A stretch of 38,162 nucleotides of DNA from contig CAMZLH010000060.1 of assembly GCA_947311565.1 (NCBI GenBank), positions 1-38,162 on the forward strand, read 5' to 3'. The translations under genes and the position numbers were made by a program. This document shows, in pieces, positions 9,939-18,235 of the stretch. Each line of letters opens with the position of its first letter. Within the stretch, counting starts at the first letter, position 1. Under the pieces are notes generated by a model. It saw only the letters and a list, made by a program, of their open reading frames with translations, searched no databases and was not told the origin of the DNA. This stretch comes from an uncultured Nitratifractor sp. (GTDB taxonomy: Bacteria; Campylobacterota; Campylobacteria; Campylobacterales; Sulfurovaceae).

Positions 9939-10011
9939 TCGTTACGAAGTTGCACTTCGTAACGTATAGACAAAATTACAATTACTTATACAGTTTTTCT
10001 TACTTTACCAA
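9938..10011. repeat. Copy A of a ~75-bp dispersed element containing palindrome CGTTACGAAGTTGCACTTCGTAACG (9940-9964)
   Basis: 11-bp perfect arms with 3-nt loop, followed by ...TTATACAGTTTTTCTTACTTTACCA, which matches copy C at 11103-11177. Confidence 0.8.
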
Positions 10012-10018
10012 TACAAGC

Positions 10019-10084
10019 TACGCCGTAAACTATTTTATATCTGCAATATCTTTAAACTCTTTATAAACTTACCTGATTGTATTT
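10019..10084 (-). pseudogene. Duplicated 3' end of glyS (non-functional fragment)
   Basis: tacgccgtaaactattttatatctgcaatatctttaaactctttataaacttacctgattgtattt matches glyS 3' end at 11314-11379 with 61 of 66 positions identical by eye; contains in-frame stops. Confidence 0.85.
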
Positions 10085-10106
10085 CTCGTTACTTGAAGTT
10101 ACAATT
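10085..10106. repeat. Degenerate copy B of the palindromic element
   Basis: ctcgttacttgaagttacaatt resembles ctcgttacgaagttgcactt and lies at the truncation edge of the glyS fragment. Confidence 0.4.
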
Positions 10107-10204
10107 TAGTGTAAAGAGACTCGGACATGTCGGACATGGACATGGTAGCTTTTTTGGTAGTTATAGCATATCTCTACTTTGAACATCTCTTTATCTCCTC
10201 TTTT

Positions 10205-10915
10205 CTAACTCTCAAAAACCTCTTTTGTCTCCACACAATAAGCACTAAGCCTTGCTCTATCAAAAGTTTTTCCAGAACCTGTATCAACGCAAACATAATT
10301 TTTCCCTATCTTTACCTCTGAATAAACTACATGACCATAAATATTGAAAATTTCTGTATCTTGGCTTGGTACTTCTCGGTTACTTTGGCAAACCTCTTTA
10401 AAGGCTTGAAAGTTCTCATCTTTCAAATGCCAAAAATCTCCTGCACTTCCATGGGTGACGACAATAGGTAAATCATAACCCTCAAACTCTCCCAACTCCA
10501 AATAGCAAGGTAGAGACTCCATCCATGCTAAATCCTCTTTTAACTGCTCGATAATTAGGGGTTTGTCTAATATGTAAACCGCATCATCTATCTCATCTGT
10601 TACCAATCCATAAGAGCGTAAAACTTCTGTTCCATTGAGTCTGCTCCAAAAGTTTTTACGCCTATCTCTTCTGTAAATCTCAATAGACTCTAAAAAAAAG
10701 TTTGCATTCTCTAAAATATAACACTCATGATTTCCTTGAACGACTGCAAAAGCATTATTGCGTACAAACTCTATAACCTCCCTACTTTTAGCCCCTCTGT
10801 TTATTAAATCTCCTACAAATATAAGCTTTGCATCTTTTGGAAGTTTAGATACAAGAGAGATTAACATATCAAACTCTCCATGAACATCTCCTATAATATA
10901 GTGTTTACGCTTCAT
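10205..10915 (-). CDS. Calcineurin-like / lambda-type serine-threonine protein phosphatase
   Basis: Start at MKRKHYIIGDVHGEFDML preceded by G8-rich Shine-Dalgarno; GDVHGE, GDLINRG, GNHE, THG and YGH metallophosphatase motifs. The ORF track's longer 299-aa version includes an unrelated ABC fragment. Confidence 0.85.
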   Translation of the reverse strand: MKRKHYIIGDVHGEFDMLISLVSKLPKDAKLIFVGDLINRGAKSREVIEFVRNNAFAVVQGNHECYILENANFFLESIEIYRRDRRKNFWSRLNGTEVLRSYGLVTDEIDDAVYILDKPLIIEQLKEDLAWMESLPCYLELGEFEGYDLPIVVTHGSAGDFWHLKDENFQAFKEVCQSNREVPSQDTEIFNIYGHVVYSEVKIGKNYVCVDTGSGKTFDRARLSAYCVETKEVFES

Positions 10916-11104
10916 CTCCCCCCCCTTGCTAACCATACTTTCACTCTTATCAATAGTTGTTTGACGGTGTGCAATTGTTATGACTGTTTTATTTTTAATA
11001 TACTCATCTAAGGCATCTAGTAATTTTGTCTCCGTATTGTGATCGAGTGATAATGTTGATTCATCAAATATAATTACATTTGGTTTGTCTAAAAGAACTC
11101 TCAC
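10916..11104 (-). pseudogene. C-terminal fragment of an ABC transporter ATPase
   Basis: RVLLDKPNVIIFDESTLSLDHNTETKLLDALDEYIKNKTVITIAHRQTTIDKSE has Walker B, D-loop and H-loop; Walker A and signature motif absent, cut at the palindrome. Confidence 0.85.
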
Positions 11105-11177
11105 TCGTTACGAAGTTGTACTTCGTAATGCATACTCAAAGTTTCAATTTGTTATACAGTTTTTCCTAACTTTACCA
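11103..11177. repeat. Copy C of the ~75-bp dispersed element with palindrome CGTTACGAAGTTGTACTTCGTAATG (11106-11130)
   Basis: Same palindrome and same flank (TTATACAGTTTTTCCTAACTTTACCA) as copy A. Confidence 0.8.
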
Positions 11178-11210
11178 TAAGAAGCAGTGACAAGTTTATA
11201 AATAACAGAG

Positions 11211-11233
11211 ATTATCGGGTCAAGCCCGATAAT
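11211..11233. repeat. Palindrome ATTATCGGG-tcaag-CCCGATAAT
   Basis: Perfect 9-bp arms with 5-nt loop, resembling common REP-like GGGTCAAGCCC elements. Confidence 0.7.
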
Positions 11234-11280
11234 GACGCTTTAAACTAATAACCAATCTATCACTATCGACTATCACTCTA

Positions 11281-11298
11281 GTGAGCCTAAAGGCTCAC
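11281..11298 (-). terminator. GC-rich hairpin downstream of glyS (GTGAGCC-TTTA-GGCTCAC)
   Basis: Perfect 7-bp arms just after the glyS stop on the minus strand; no clear U-tract. Confidence 0.45.
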
Positions 11299-11312
11299 AT
11301 CCAATAACCAAT

Positions 11313-13334
11313 TTACGCCGTGATCTCTTTTATATCTGCAATATCTTTAAACTCTTTATAAACTTGCCCGATTGTATTTTGTCTATTTGCTTTTAAGCTC
11401 TTATCTTCACTGTTTACCAGCACATTATCAAAATAGTTATCGAGTTTCTCTTTTAAGCCAAATAGGGCTTGTAGTTTATCTTTATAGCTTGGATAATCTT
11501 TTGATTTTATCTCTTTAAAGGCATTATACAACTCACTCTCTTGTAGTTCAGTAAATCTTGACTCATCTACCTTTAAATCACTCTCTAAATCTATATCTTT
11601 AGATATATTTGCAACTCTTTTGAATGTGGTAAATAGCTCTTTTGTATCTTGGTTTTTTAGTATTTCGTCTAAGGCATCTATCTTTTTAAAGATACTGTTT
11701 AGGTTTGTATCGCCACTGTTTAACACAGCTTTTACTATAGATGGGTTTGTTTTGGCTATTTTGTAGATTCTCTCGTATATAAACTCTTTTAGAGTGTTGT
11801 AGTCAAACTCTTTGTAGTTGCCTTCTATACTATTGAAAATTGTATCTAAATCGAAATCTAAATTGAACTCTCTAACAACTCTTATAATTCCATTTACTGC
11901 ACGGCGAAGGGCAAATGGGTCTTTGCTTCCTGTTGGGATTTTACCAACACTAAATAATCCAACTAGGGTATCTAGCTTAATAGAAAGGGCTACTAATGCA
12001 CTATCTACACTGCTTGGTAGCTCTGCATTGTCACCTGTTGGCATATACTGCTCTTTTATTGCGTTTGCTACCACTTTATCTTCGCCAAGGGCTTTTGCGT
12101 AGTAGTAGCCCATTAAGCCCTGAAGCTCTGTAAACTCATATACCATTTCACTCATTAAGTCGGCTTTTGCTAACTTAACAGCTTTTAAGATTAAATCTTT
12201 ACTTTTGATTTTATCGCTATAGAGTGTGCTTAAGACCTCTGCAATTTTTGCTTCTCTGTCTATCTTGTCCATTAAAGTGCCAAGTCCGTCGATAAACTGC
12301 ACTTTTTCTAAGCCGTCAGTGCTTAAGCCTCTTTTTAGGTCATTTTTATAGAAGAATAGCGCATCTTCAAGGCGTGGTCTTAGCACCTTCTCATTTCCTG
12401 CTACAATCTTGCTGAAATCATTAGTTACAGCGTTGCTTACTACTACAAAGTTGTTTGTTAATTTGCCATCTTTAAATACAGCAAAGTATCTTTGATGCTC
12501 TTTCATAGAGGTAATTATAACCTCTGGCGGTAGCTCTAAAAACTTCTCATCAAATGTGCCAAGTAGTGGTGCTGGGTTCTCTGTAATTGCTACAACCTCT
12601 CTTAAAAGCTCACTATCTAGCTCTACTTCTACACCATTTTTTGCCTCTATCTCTTTTATGCCATCAATAACTCTGCTCTCTCTTGCCTTGCTATCAAGCA
12701 ATACACTGCCACTATTTAAAATATCTTCATAAGTTGCAAAGCTAACCTCTTTCGGCTCATTTGTAACCATTCTGTGAACTCTTGTCGTATTGCCACTCTT
12801 TACTTTAAAAAGATCGATATCTACTACCTTATCATCTAGCGTTGCAACAATCCAGCGAATTGGGCGAATAAACTCTTCGCTCAAACTCCCCCATCTCATC
12901 ATTTTACCAAATGCCATAGAGGCTAACCACTCTTTTACCATTGGCTCTATAAGCTCTTTGCTATCAACCCCAAGGCTCTCTTTTTTGTAGTAAAGAACCT
13001 CATTTTTACCCTTTGTAGAAGTGCTAATTTGCTCCAAATCTACACCACATTTCTTAGCAAACCCAAGTGCCGCACCTGTTGGTTTGTCATCTTTGTATGC
13101 AATGTTTAGTGGTGGTCCAAACATCTCTACTACTTCATCGCTCTGCTTTAGTGGAAAGCTCTCGCTTCTAATTGTAAGCCTTCTTGGTGTATAGTCGAAC
13201 TTATAGTCGCTATCTAGCCTATTGCTCTTTAAAATATCTGCCCAACTTTTATCTATTTTATCTAAAATCTTTAGCAAAGGAACAGCTGGAAGCTCCTCGA
13301 CACCTATCTCTATTAAAAGTTTTGCACTACTCAA
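11313..13334 (-). CDS. glyS: Glycyl-tRNA synthetase beta subunit
   Basis: 673 aa; [12 protein letters not shown] start, RFGP-like segments, [26 protein letters not shown]. Confidence 0.95.
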   Translation of the reverse strand: [673 protein letters not shown]

Positions 13335-13632
13335 AATATCTCTCCATATTTAAATTGTATTATTTTATCTAAATTGTTATAAAAGCTTGGATTGTCTTAC
13401 ACTGATTATTGATATTAAAAATTTACTTAGTTAGGTGATAATATACTCTTATAAATAGATATAGGGTTATAGAGAGCTAACTCTCTTAATTAATAGTATT
13501 TAATAAAATAACTACTTATTATAAAATAGATATTAAAATATAATAATTTAATTAAAGTTACCATATTATGGATAGTTTTAAGTTATCTAGTATATAATAA
13601 TAAATATTTTTTTATATTAAAGGAGTTAAATA

Positions 13633-16600
13633 ATGAAAAAATTTTATCTTATATCTACTGTTGTAGCTTCTCTTCTTTTTGGAGCCCAAACAGATACTAA
13701 TATTCAAATGATATCAGATATAAATATAACACAACAGGCGCCTGCTTTAGAGGAAGCAATTATTATATTTAAACCAGGCATTAACATGGGTAGTATGATA
13801 TCTAAAATGGGTGGATTACTTAGTAGTTTTACTCATCATGAGTTTAAACTCATAAATGGTATGCATATTAAAGTTAAAGGTACAAGTTTTGAGACAATAA
13901 AAAATATTCTTTTAACACTACCTTTTATAAAAGACTCTATCGAATCTATTGAACCAAACTATGCATTTAAACCAATGGCTACTAGTAATGATAGTTACTA
14001 CTCTAATCTATGGACTATAGAGAATACTGGTCAAGAAGTAAATGGAAAAAGTGGAACTAATGATGCCGATATGGATGTAAAAGAGGCATGGGATATTACA
14101 ACAGGTAGTAAAGATGTTGTTGTAGCAGTACTAGATACAGGTATTGACTATACACATAATGATTTAGCAGATAATATGTGGAACGGTTCTACTAAACATG
14201 GTGTTGATTTTGCAGGAGACGATGATGGTAATAATGATGATGATCCAATGCCAGAAGAACCTTATAACGAAAATGGACACTACCATGGTACTCATGTAGC
14301 TGGAATTATTGGTGCAATAGGCAATAACAATAATGGTGTTAGTGGTGTTGCTCAAAAAGTACAAATAATGGCAGTAAAGATTTTTAGACCAAATGGATAT
14401 GGATATGCTAGTGATATTTTAGAAGGATTAGACTATGTTTCTGATCAGGTCGATGCTGGTGTAAATGTTGTTGCAATTAATGCAAGCTATGGTGGTGGTG
14501 GAAAGAGTGGTGATAGTATGGAAAAAGCTATTATCGAACTAGGTAAAAAAGGTGTAGTATTTTGTGCTGCAGCTGGTAATGATGGTAAAGATATAGATAG
14601 TGATCCTGTATATCCTGCTTCATATAATGCAGATAATATTATTACTATTGCAGCTAGTGATCAAGATGATAATTTAGCTAGTTTCTCTAATTATGGTGCT
14701 AATAGTGTAGATGTAGCAGCACCTGGCACAAATATTCTAAATACATATCCTGAAAATAAATATGTTTACTTACAAGGTACATCTATGGCAACACCAAATG
14801 TAACTGGTACTGTTGCTCTACTATCTTCTGTTGATCCTGACTCTAGTGTAGAAAGTAAAATAAATGCAATTAAAAGTGGTGTAGATGTTAAATCTACTCT
14901 TGACGGAAAAGTCTCTACAAGTGGTAGAGTTAATACTTTTACAGCTGTTAAAAGTTTAGATAGTAGCTCAACTAATCATAATCCAGTAGCAAATACAGAT
15001 AGTTCTATAGCAGAGTATGAGACTAAAATTATTATAGATGTATTAGCAAATGATAGTGATACAGATGGAGATACTTTAACAATTAAAAGTATCACACAAC
15101 CTAAAAATGGTAGTGTAGAGATTATAGATGGTAAAATAGAGTATACACCAAATAGTGGCTTTAGTGGTGATGATATATTTAATTATACAATTACTGATGG
15201 AAATGGTGCTAATGACAGCGCCAATGTAACTGTAACTGTAAATGAGAAACCAAATACACCTCCAGAGGCTAAATCTCAAAATATTACTATTAATGAAGAT
15301 AGTAAAAAAGAGATAGAGTTAACAGGAAAAGATATTGATAATGATAATTTAACATTTAAAGTAACTAGAGAACCATCTAATGGTGCATTAACTGGAACAG
15401 CACCTAATTTAACATATACTCCTAATAAAAACTATAGTGGTAAAGATAGTTTTGCTTTTGTTGCTAACGATGGAACTGTAGACTCTAAGAGTGCTGTAGT
15501 TAATATTGTTATTAACTCTACTAACGATGCACCTTTAGCTAAAGATGATAGTGTTAAAACAGATGAAGATAAAGAGATAACAATAGATGTTTTAGCTAAT
15601 GATAGTGATAACGATGGAGATAGTTTAACTATTAAAAGTGTTACAAATGCTACTAATGGTAAAGTAGAGATTAAAGATGGTAAAATAATCTATACACCTA
15701 ATAGTAACTTTAATGGTAAAGATAGTTTTACTTATACTATAGAAGATAGCAGTGCAACTCAAAGTAGTGCAACAGTAAATATAGTTATTGACTCTATTAA
15801 TGATGCTCCTTTAGCTAAAAATGATAATGTAAATACTAAATATGAGACAAAAGTAACAATTAATGTTTTAGAAAATGATAGAGATATTGATGGAGATAAT
15901 TTAACTATTAAAAGTGTTACTGAAGCTAAAAATGGTAATGTAGAAATTAAAGATGGAAAGATAGAGTATACACCAAATAGTGGCTTTAGCGGAAATGACC
16001 TGTTTAATTATCAAATAAAAGATAGTAATGGTGCAAACTCTACAGGTACTGTTAATATTATAGTAGAATCAAAGCCTAATACACCTCCTGTTGCAAACGA
16101 AGACAGTGTTAAAACAGATGAAGATAAAGAGATAACAATAGATGTTTTATCTAACGATAGTGATAACGATGGAGATAGTTTAACTATTAAAAGTGTTACA
16201 GAACCTAAAAATGGTACTACTAAAATATATAATGGTCAAGTAGAATATATTCCAAATAGTAATTATAATGGAGATGATAGCTTTACCTACACCATAGAAG
16301 ATAGCAGTAAAGCTACAGCTACAGCAAAAGTTAATATAGTTATAAAAGCAATTAACGATGCTCCATTAGCAAATGATGATAGTGCACAAACAGATATAAA
16401 TAAAACAGTAACCGTTGATGTTATAAATAATGATAGTGATATAGATGGAGACTCTTTAATAATAGAGAGTATATCTACGCCAACTTATGGAGATGTTGTA
16501 ATTAATAATGGCAAAGTAGATTATACTCCACATAAAGATTTTTCTGGTAAAGATAGCTTTACATATAAAATAAGTGATGGAGAGTTAGATTCAGAAGCTA

Positions 16601-16899
16601 CTGTAAATATTGAGGTTAAAAAAGCTAACAATATAGAACTGCCTATTATAAAGATAGACCCTATAGAAAATATATTTAAGATGTTTACCAAAACTGGTGA
16701 ATTAATATTAAAAGATAATGGTCTATATAGCTTTAACAACGACAATGGAGATATTGAACTAGATAAAGAGAACAATACAGCTCTCTTTAGACACAATACA
16801 ATTCCAACACCTATTGAAGCTATAAAATTAGATGATTTTAAAATTGATGCTAGTAAATTAGAGTTAAAGTTTAAAATGAATAGTAATATAAGATTTTAG
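13633..16899 (+). CDS. Secreted subtilisin-like (S8) serine protease with tandem Ig/cadherin-like repeats
   Basis: Signal peptide MKKFYLISTVVASLLFGA; catalytic blocks VVAVLDTGIDYTHND, NGHYHGTHVAGIIGA, GTSMATPNVTGTVALL; followed by six NDAPxAxDDSxxT..DVLxNDSDxDGDxLTIKSV..GKxxYTPNxxFxGxDSFTY units. Confidence 0.92.
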   Translation: MKKFYLISTVVASLLFGAQTDTNIQMISDINITQQAPALEEAIIIFKPGINMGSMISKMGGLLSSFTHHEFKLINGMHIKVKGTSFETIKNILLTLPFIKDSIESIEPNYAFKPMATSNDSYYSNLWTIENTGQEVNGKSGTNDADMDVKEAWDITTGSKDVVVAVLDTGIDYTHNDLADNMWNGSTKHGVDFAGDDDGNNDDDPMPEEPYNENGHYHGTHVAGIIGAIGNNNNGVSGVAQKVQIMAVKIFRPNGYGYASDILEGLDYVSDQVDAGVNVVAINASYGGGGKSGDSMEKAIIELGKKGVVFCAAAGNDGKDIDSDPVYPASYNADNIITIAASDQDDNLASFSNYGANSVDVAAPGTNILNTYPENKYVYLQGTSMATPNVTGTVALLSSVDPDSSVESKINAIKSGVDVKSTLDGKVSTSGRVNTFTAVKSLDSSSTNHNPVANTDSSIAEYETKIIIDVLANDSDTDGDTLTIKSITQPKNGSVEIIDGKIEYTPNSGFSGDDIFNYTITDGNGANDSANVTVTVNEKPNTPPEAKSQNITINEDSKKEIELTGKDIDNDNLTFKVTREPSNGALTGTAPNLTYTPNKNYSGKDSFAFVANDGTVDSKSAVVNIVINSTNDAPLAKDDSVKTDEDKEITIDVLANDSDNDGDSLTIKSVTNATNGKVEIKDGKIIYTPNSNFNGKDSFTYTIEDSSATQSSATVNIVIDSINDAPLAKNDNVNTKYETKVTINVLENDRDIDGDNLTIKSVTEAKNGNVEIKDGKIEYTPNSGFSGNDLFNYQIKDSNGANSTGTVNIIVESKPNTPPVANEDSVKTDEDKEITIDVLSNDSDNDGDSLTIKSVTEPKNGTTKIYNGQVEYIPNSNYNGDDSFTYTIEDSSKATATAKVNIVIKAINDAPLANDDSAQTDINKTVTVDVINNDSDIDGDSLIIESISTPTYGDVVINNGKVDYTPHKDFSGKDSFTYKISDGELDSEATVNIEVKKANNIELPIIKIDPIENIFKMFTKTGELILKDNGLYSFNNDNGDIELDKENNTALFRHNTIPTPIEAIKLDDFKIDASKLELKFKMNSNIRF
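14977..16620 (+). repeat. Six tandem ~275-bp coding repeats (Ig/cadherin-like, 'tandem-95' type)
   Basis: Repeated protein motif; units starting near 15545 and 16105 share a ~95-nt nearly identical stretch (agtgttaaaacagatgaagataaagagataacaatagatgtttta...). Confidence 0.85.
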
Positions 16900-16907
16900 G
16901 AGATATC

Positions 16908-17174
16908 ATGAAAAGAGTAATAACATTTTTAGCAGTAGTTGGTTCACTATTTGGATTTAGTGGTTGTAATAGTAGTGATATTCAAAATACACCTGAAAAA
17001 GAGAGCGTAGAGACAAATATAAGAATGTCTCTGCATAGAGAGTATATTGTACAAAAAGGTGATGAGATAGAAAAATTATCTGATGATGCAGAGTTAAAGA
17101 TAGTATCAGATTTCGATACTAACACTACAAAAGTAAGATTATTAAGTGGTGAGGCTGCAATTATTAAAAAATAG
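16908..17174 (+). CDS. Small lipoprotein of unknown function
   Basis: MKRVITFLAVVGSLFGFSGCNSS has lipobox FSGC; 8 bp after the protease stop, RBS aggag. Confidence 0.7.
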   Translation: MKRVITFLAVVGSLFGFSGCNSSDIQNTPEKESVETNIRMSLHREYIVQKGDEIEKLSDDAELKIVSDFDTNTTKVRLLSGEAAIIKK

Positions 17175-17176
17175 TG

Positions 17177-17182
17177 TATAAT
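17177..17182 (+). promoter_or_regulatory. Possible -10 (TATAAT) of the NYN-domain gene
   Basis: gtgTATAATac about 20 bp upstream of ATG 17201. Confidence 0.35.
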
Positions 17183-17200
17183 ACTTTTAAAAAGAGTTTT

Positions 17201-17941
17201 ATGAATCAAAAAGATAAAATAGCCCTCTTTATAGATTGCGATAATATATCTTATCGCTCTATAGAGGGAATTATTAGTGAACTTAGTAAGTATGGTACTG
17301 TAAATATTCGCCAAGCTTATGGTAACTGGACAAAAGATAATCTTAAAAACTGGCAAGATAAGCTTCTAGAGTTTGCAATTAAGCCAATTCAGCAATTTGA
17401 CTACTCTAAAAGTAAAAATGCAACAGATATATTAATGACAATAGATGCCATAGACCTACTTCATACAAAAGATATAGATACTTTTGCATTCGCAACAAGT
17501 GATAGTGATTTTACACCTGTTGTTATGCGAGTATTAGCAGAAGGTATTAAAGTTTTAGGATTTGGAGAAAAAAAGACACCAAAGCCATTTATTGCAGCTT
17601 GCTCTCAATTTATATATACAGAACAGTTAGAGTCCACTCTAAGTAAAGATAAAGTTTTATCTACTAAATATACTGCTAAAAAAGAGAAAAAAAGTTTAAA
17701 AGATGATAGTTGGCTAGTACAACTTTTATATCGTGCATTAGAGCAGACTTCAGACGATTATGGGTGGGCAAACCTTGCTGATATTGGTGCATATATAAGT
17801 AACTCTACTTCATTTTCACCAATTAACTATGGATACAAAAAGCTAAGTACACTTATTAGAGATATTGAACTATTTGATATAGCATATGATGAAGTGAGCA
17901 AGATAATGAGTATTAGAGATAAGCGCTCAAAAATAGTATAG
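17201..17941 (+). CDS. NYN-domain (LabA/DUF88-like) protein with C-terminal OST-HTH/LOTUS domain
   Basis: IALFIDCDNISYRSIEGIISELSKYG ... KNATDILMTIDAIDLL ... DTFAFATSDSDFTPVVMRVLAEGIKVLGFG; C-terminal DDYGWANLADIGAYISN...INYGYKKLSTLIRDIELFDI. Start at MNQKDK preferred to the upstream GTG. Confidence 0.85.
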   Translation: MNQKDKIALFIDCDNISYRSIEGIISELSKYGTVNIRQAYGNWTKDNLKNWQDKLLEFAIKPIQQFDYSKSKNATDILMTIDAIDLLHTKDIDTFAFATSDSDFTPVVMRVLAEGIKVLGFGEKKTPKPFIAACSQFIYTEQLESTLSKDKVLSTKYTAKKEKKSLKDDSWLVQLLYRALEQTSDDYGWANLADIGAYISNSTSFSPINYGYKKLSTLIRDIELFDIAYDEVSKIMSIRDKRSKIV

Positions 17942-18235
17942 AGTCTCTTTAAAATTAACTACTTTACTATCTTTAATATCAATACCTTCATCTTTTAAAA
18001 GCTCTATTTTTCTATCTACCCCTAATATATGTGTGTAATTACCTATTCTACCACTACTTAAGACTACTCTATGACAAGGTACTTTTGGAGCAAAAGGATT
18101 TTTACCAACTGCCGTTGCAACTGCTCGAATAGCTTTTGAGTCTATTGCCTTAGCTAATAGTTTATATGTTGTCACTTTTCCTTTTGGAATTTCTCTCAAT
18201 TTATTCCATACTTTATTCTGTAGTTTAGTTGGCAT
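17927..18235 (-). CDS. Small MGMT/ATL-family DNA alkyltransferase-like protein
   Basis: KVWNKLREIPKGKVTTYKLLAKAI...VGKNPFAPKVPCHRVVLSSGRIGNY; PCHRV active-site motif; 102 aa. Confidence 0.85.
   Translation of the reverse strand: MPTKLQNKVWNKLREIPKGKVTTYKLLAKAIDSKAIRAVATAVGKNPFAPKVPCHRVVLSSGRIGNYTHILGVDRKIELLKDEGIDIKDSKVVNFKETLYYF

Noticed and set aside
10127-10321. 64-aa plus-strand ORF
   Set aside because: Overlaps the phosphatase 3' end antisense and starts in a short direct repeat; no protein-like features.
9938-11177. Integron attC sites flanking gene cassettes
   Set aside because: The palindromes have a simple 11-bp stem with 3-nt loop and cores (GTTACG/CGTAAC) that do not fit RYYYAAC/GTTRRRY well; no integrase seen. 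Kept only as one possible mechanism.
11818-13372. Plus-strand ORFs within or overlapping glyS
   Set aside because: Antisense shadows of the glyS coding sequence.
14977-16620. CRISPR-like or satellite DNA repeat
   Set aside because: Repeats are ~275 bp, divergent and in frame, encoding Ig/cadherin-like domains.
16982-17356. 124-aa minus-strand ORF across the lipoprotein and NYN genes
   Set aside because: Antisense to two better supported genes, no RBS or recognisable motif.
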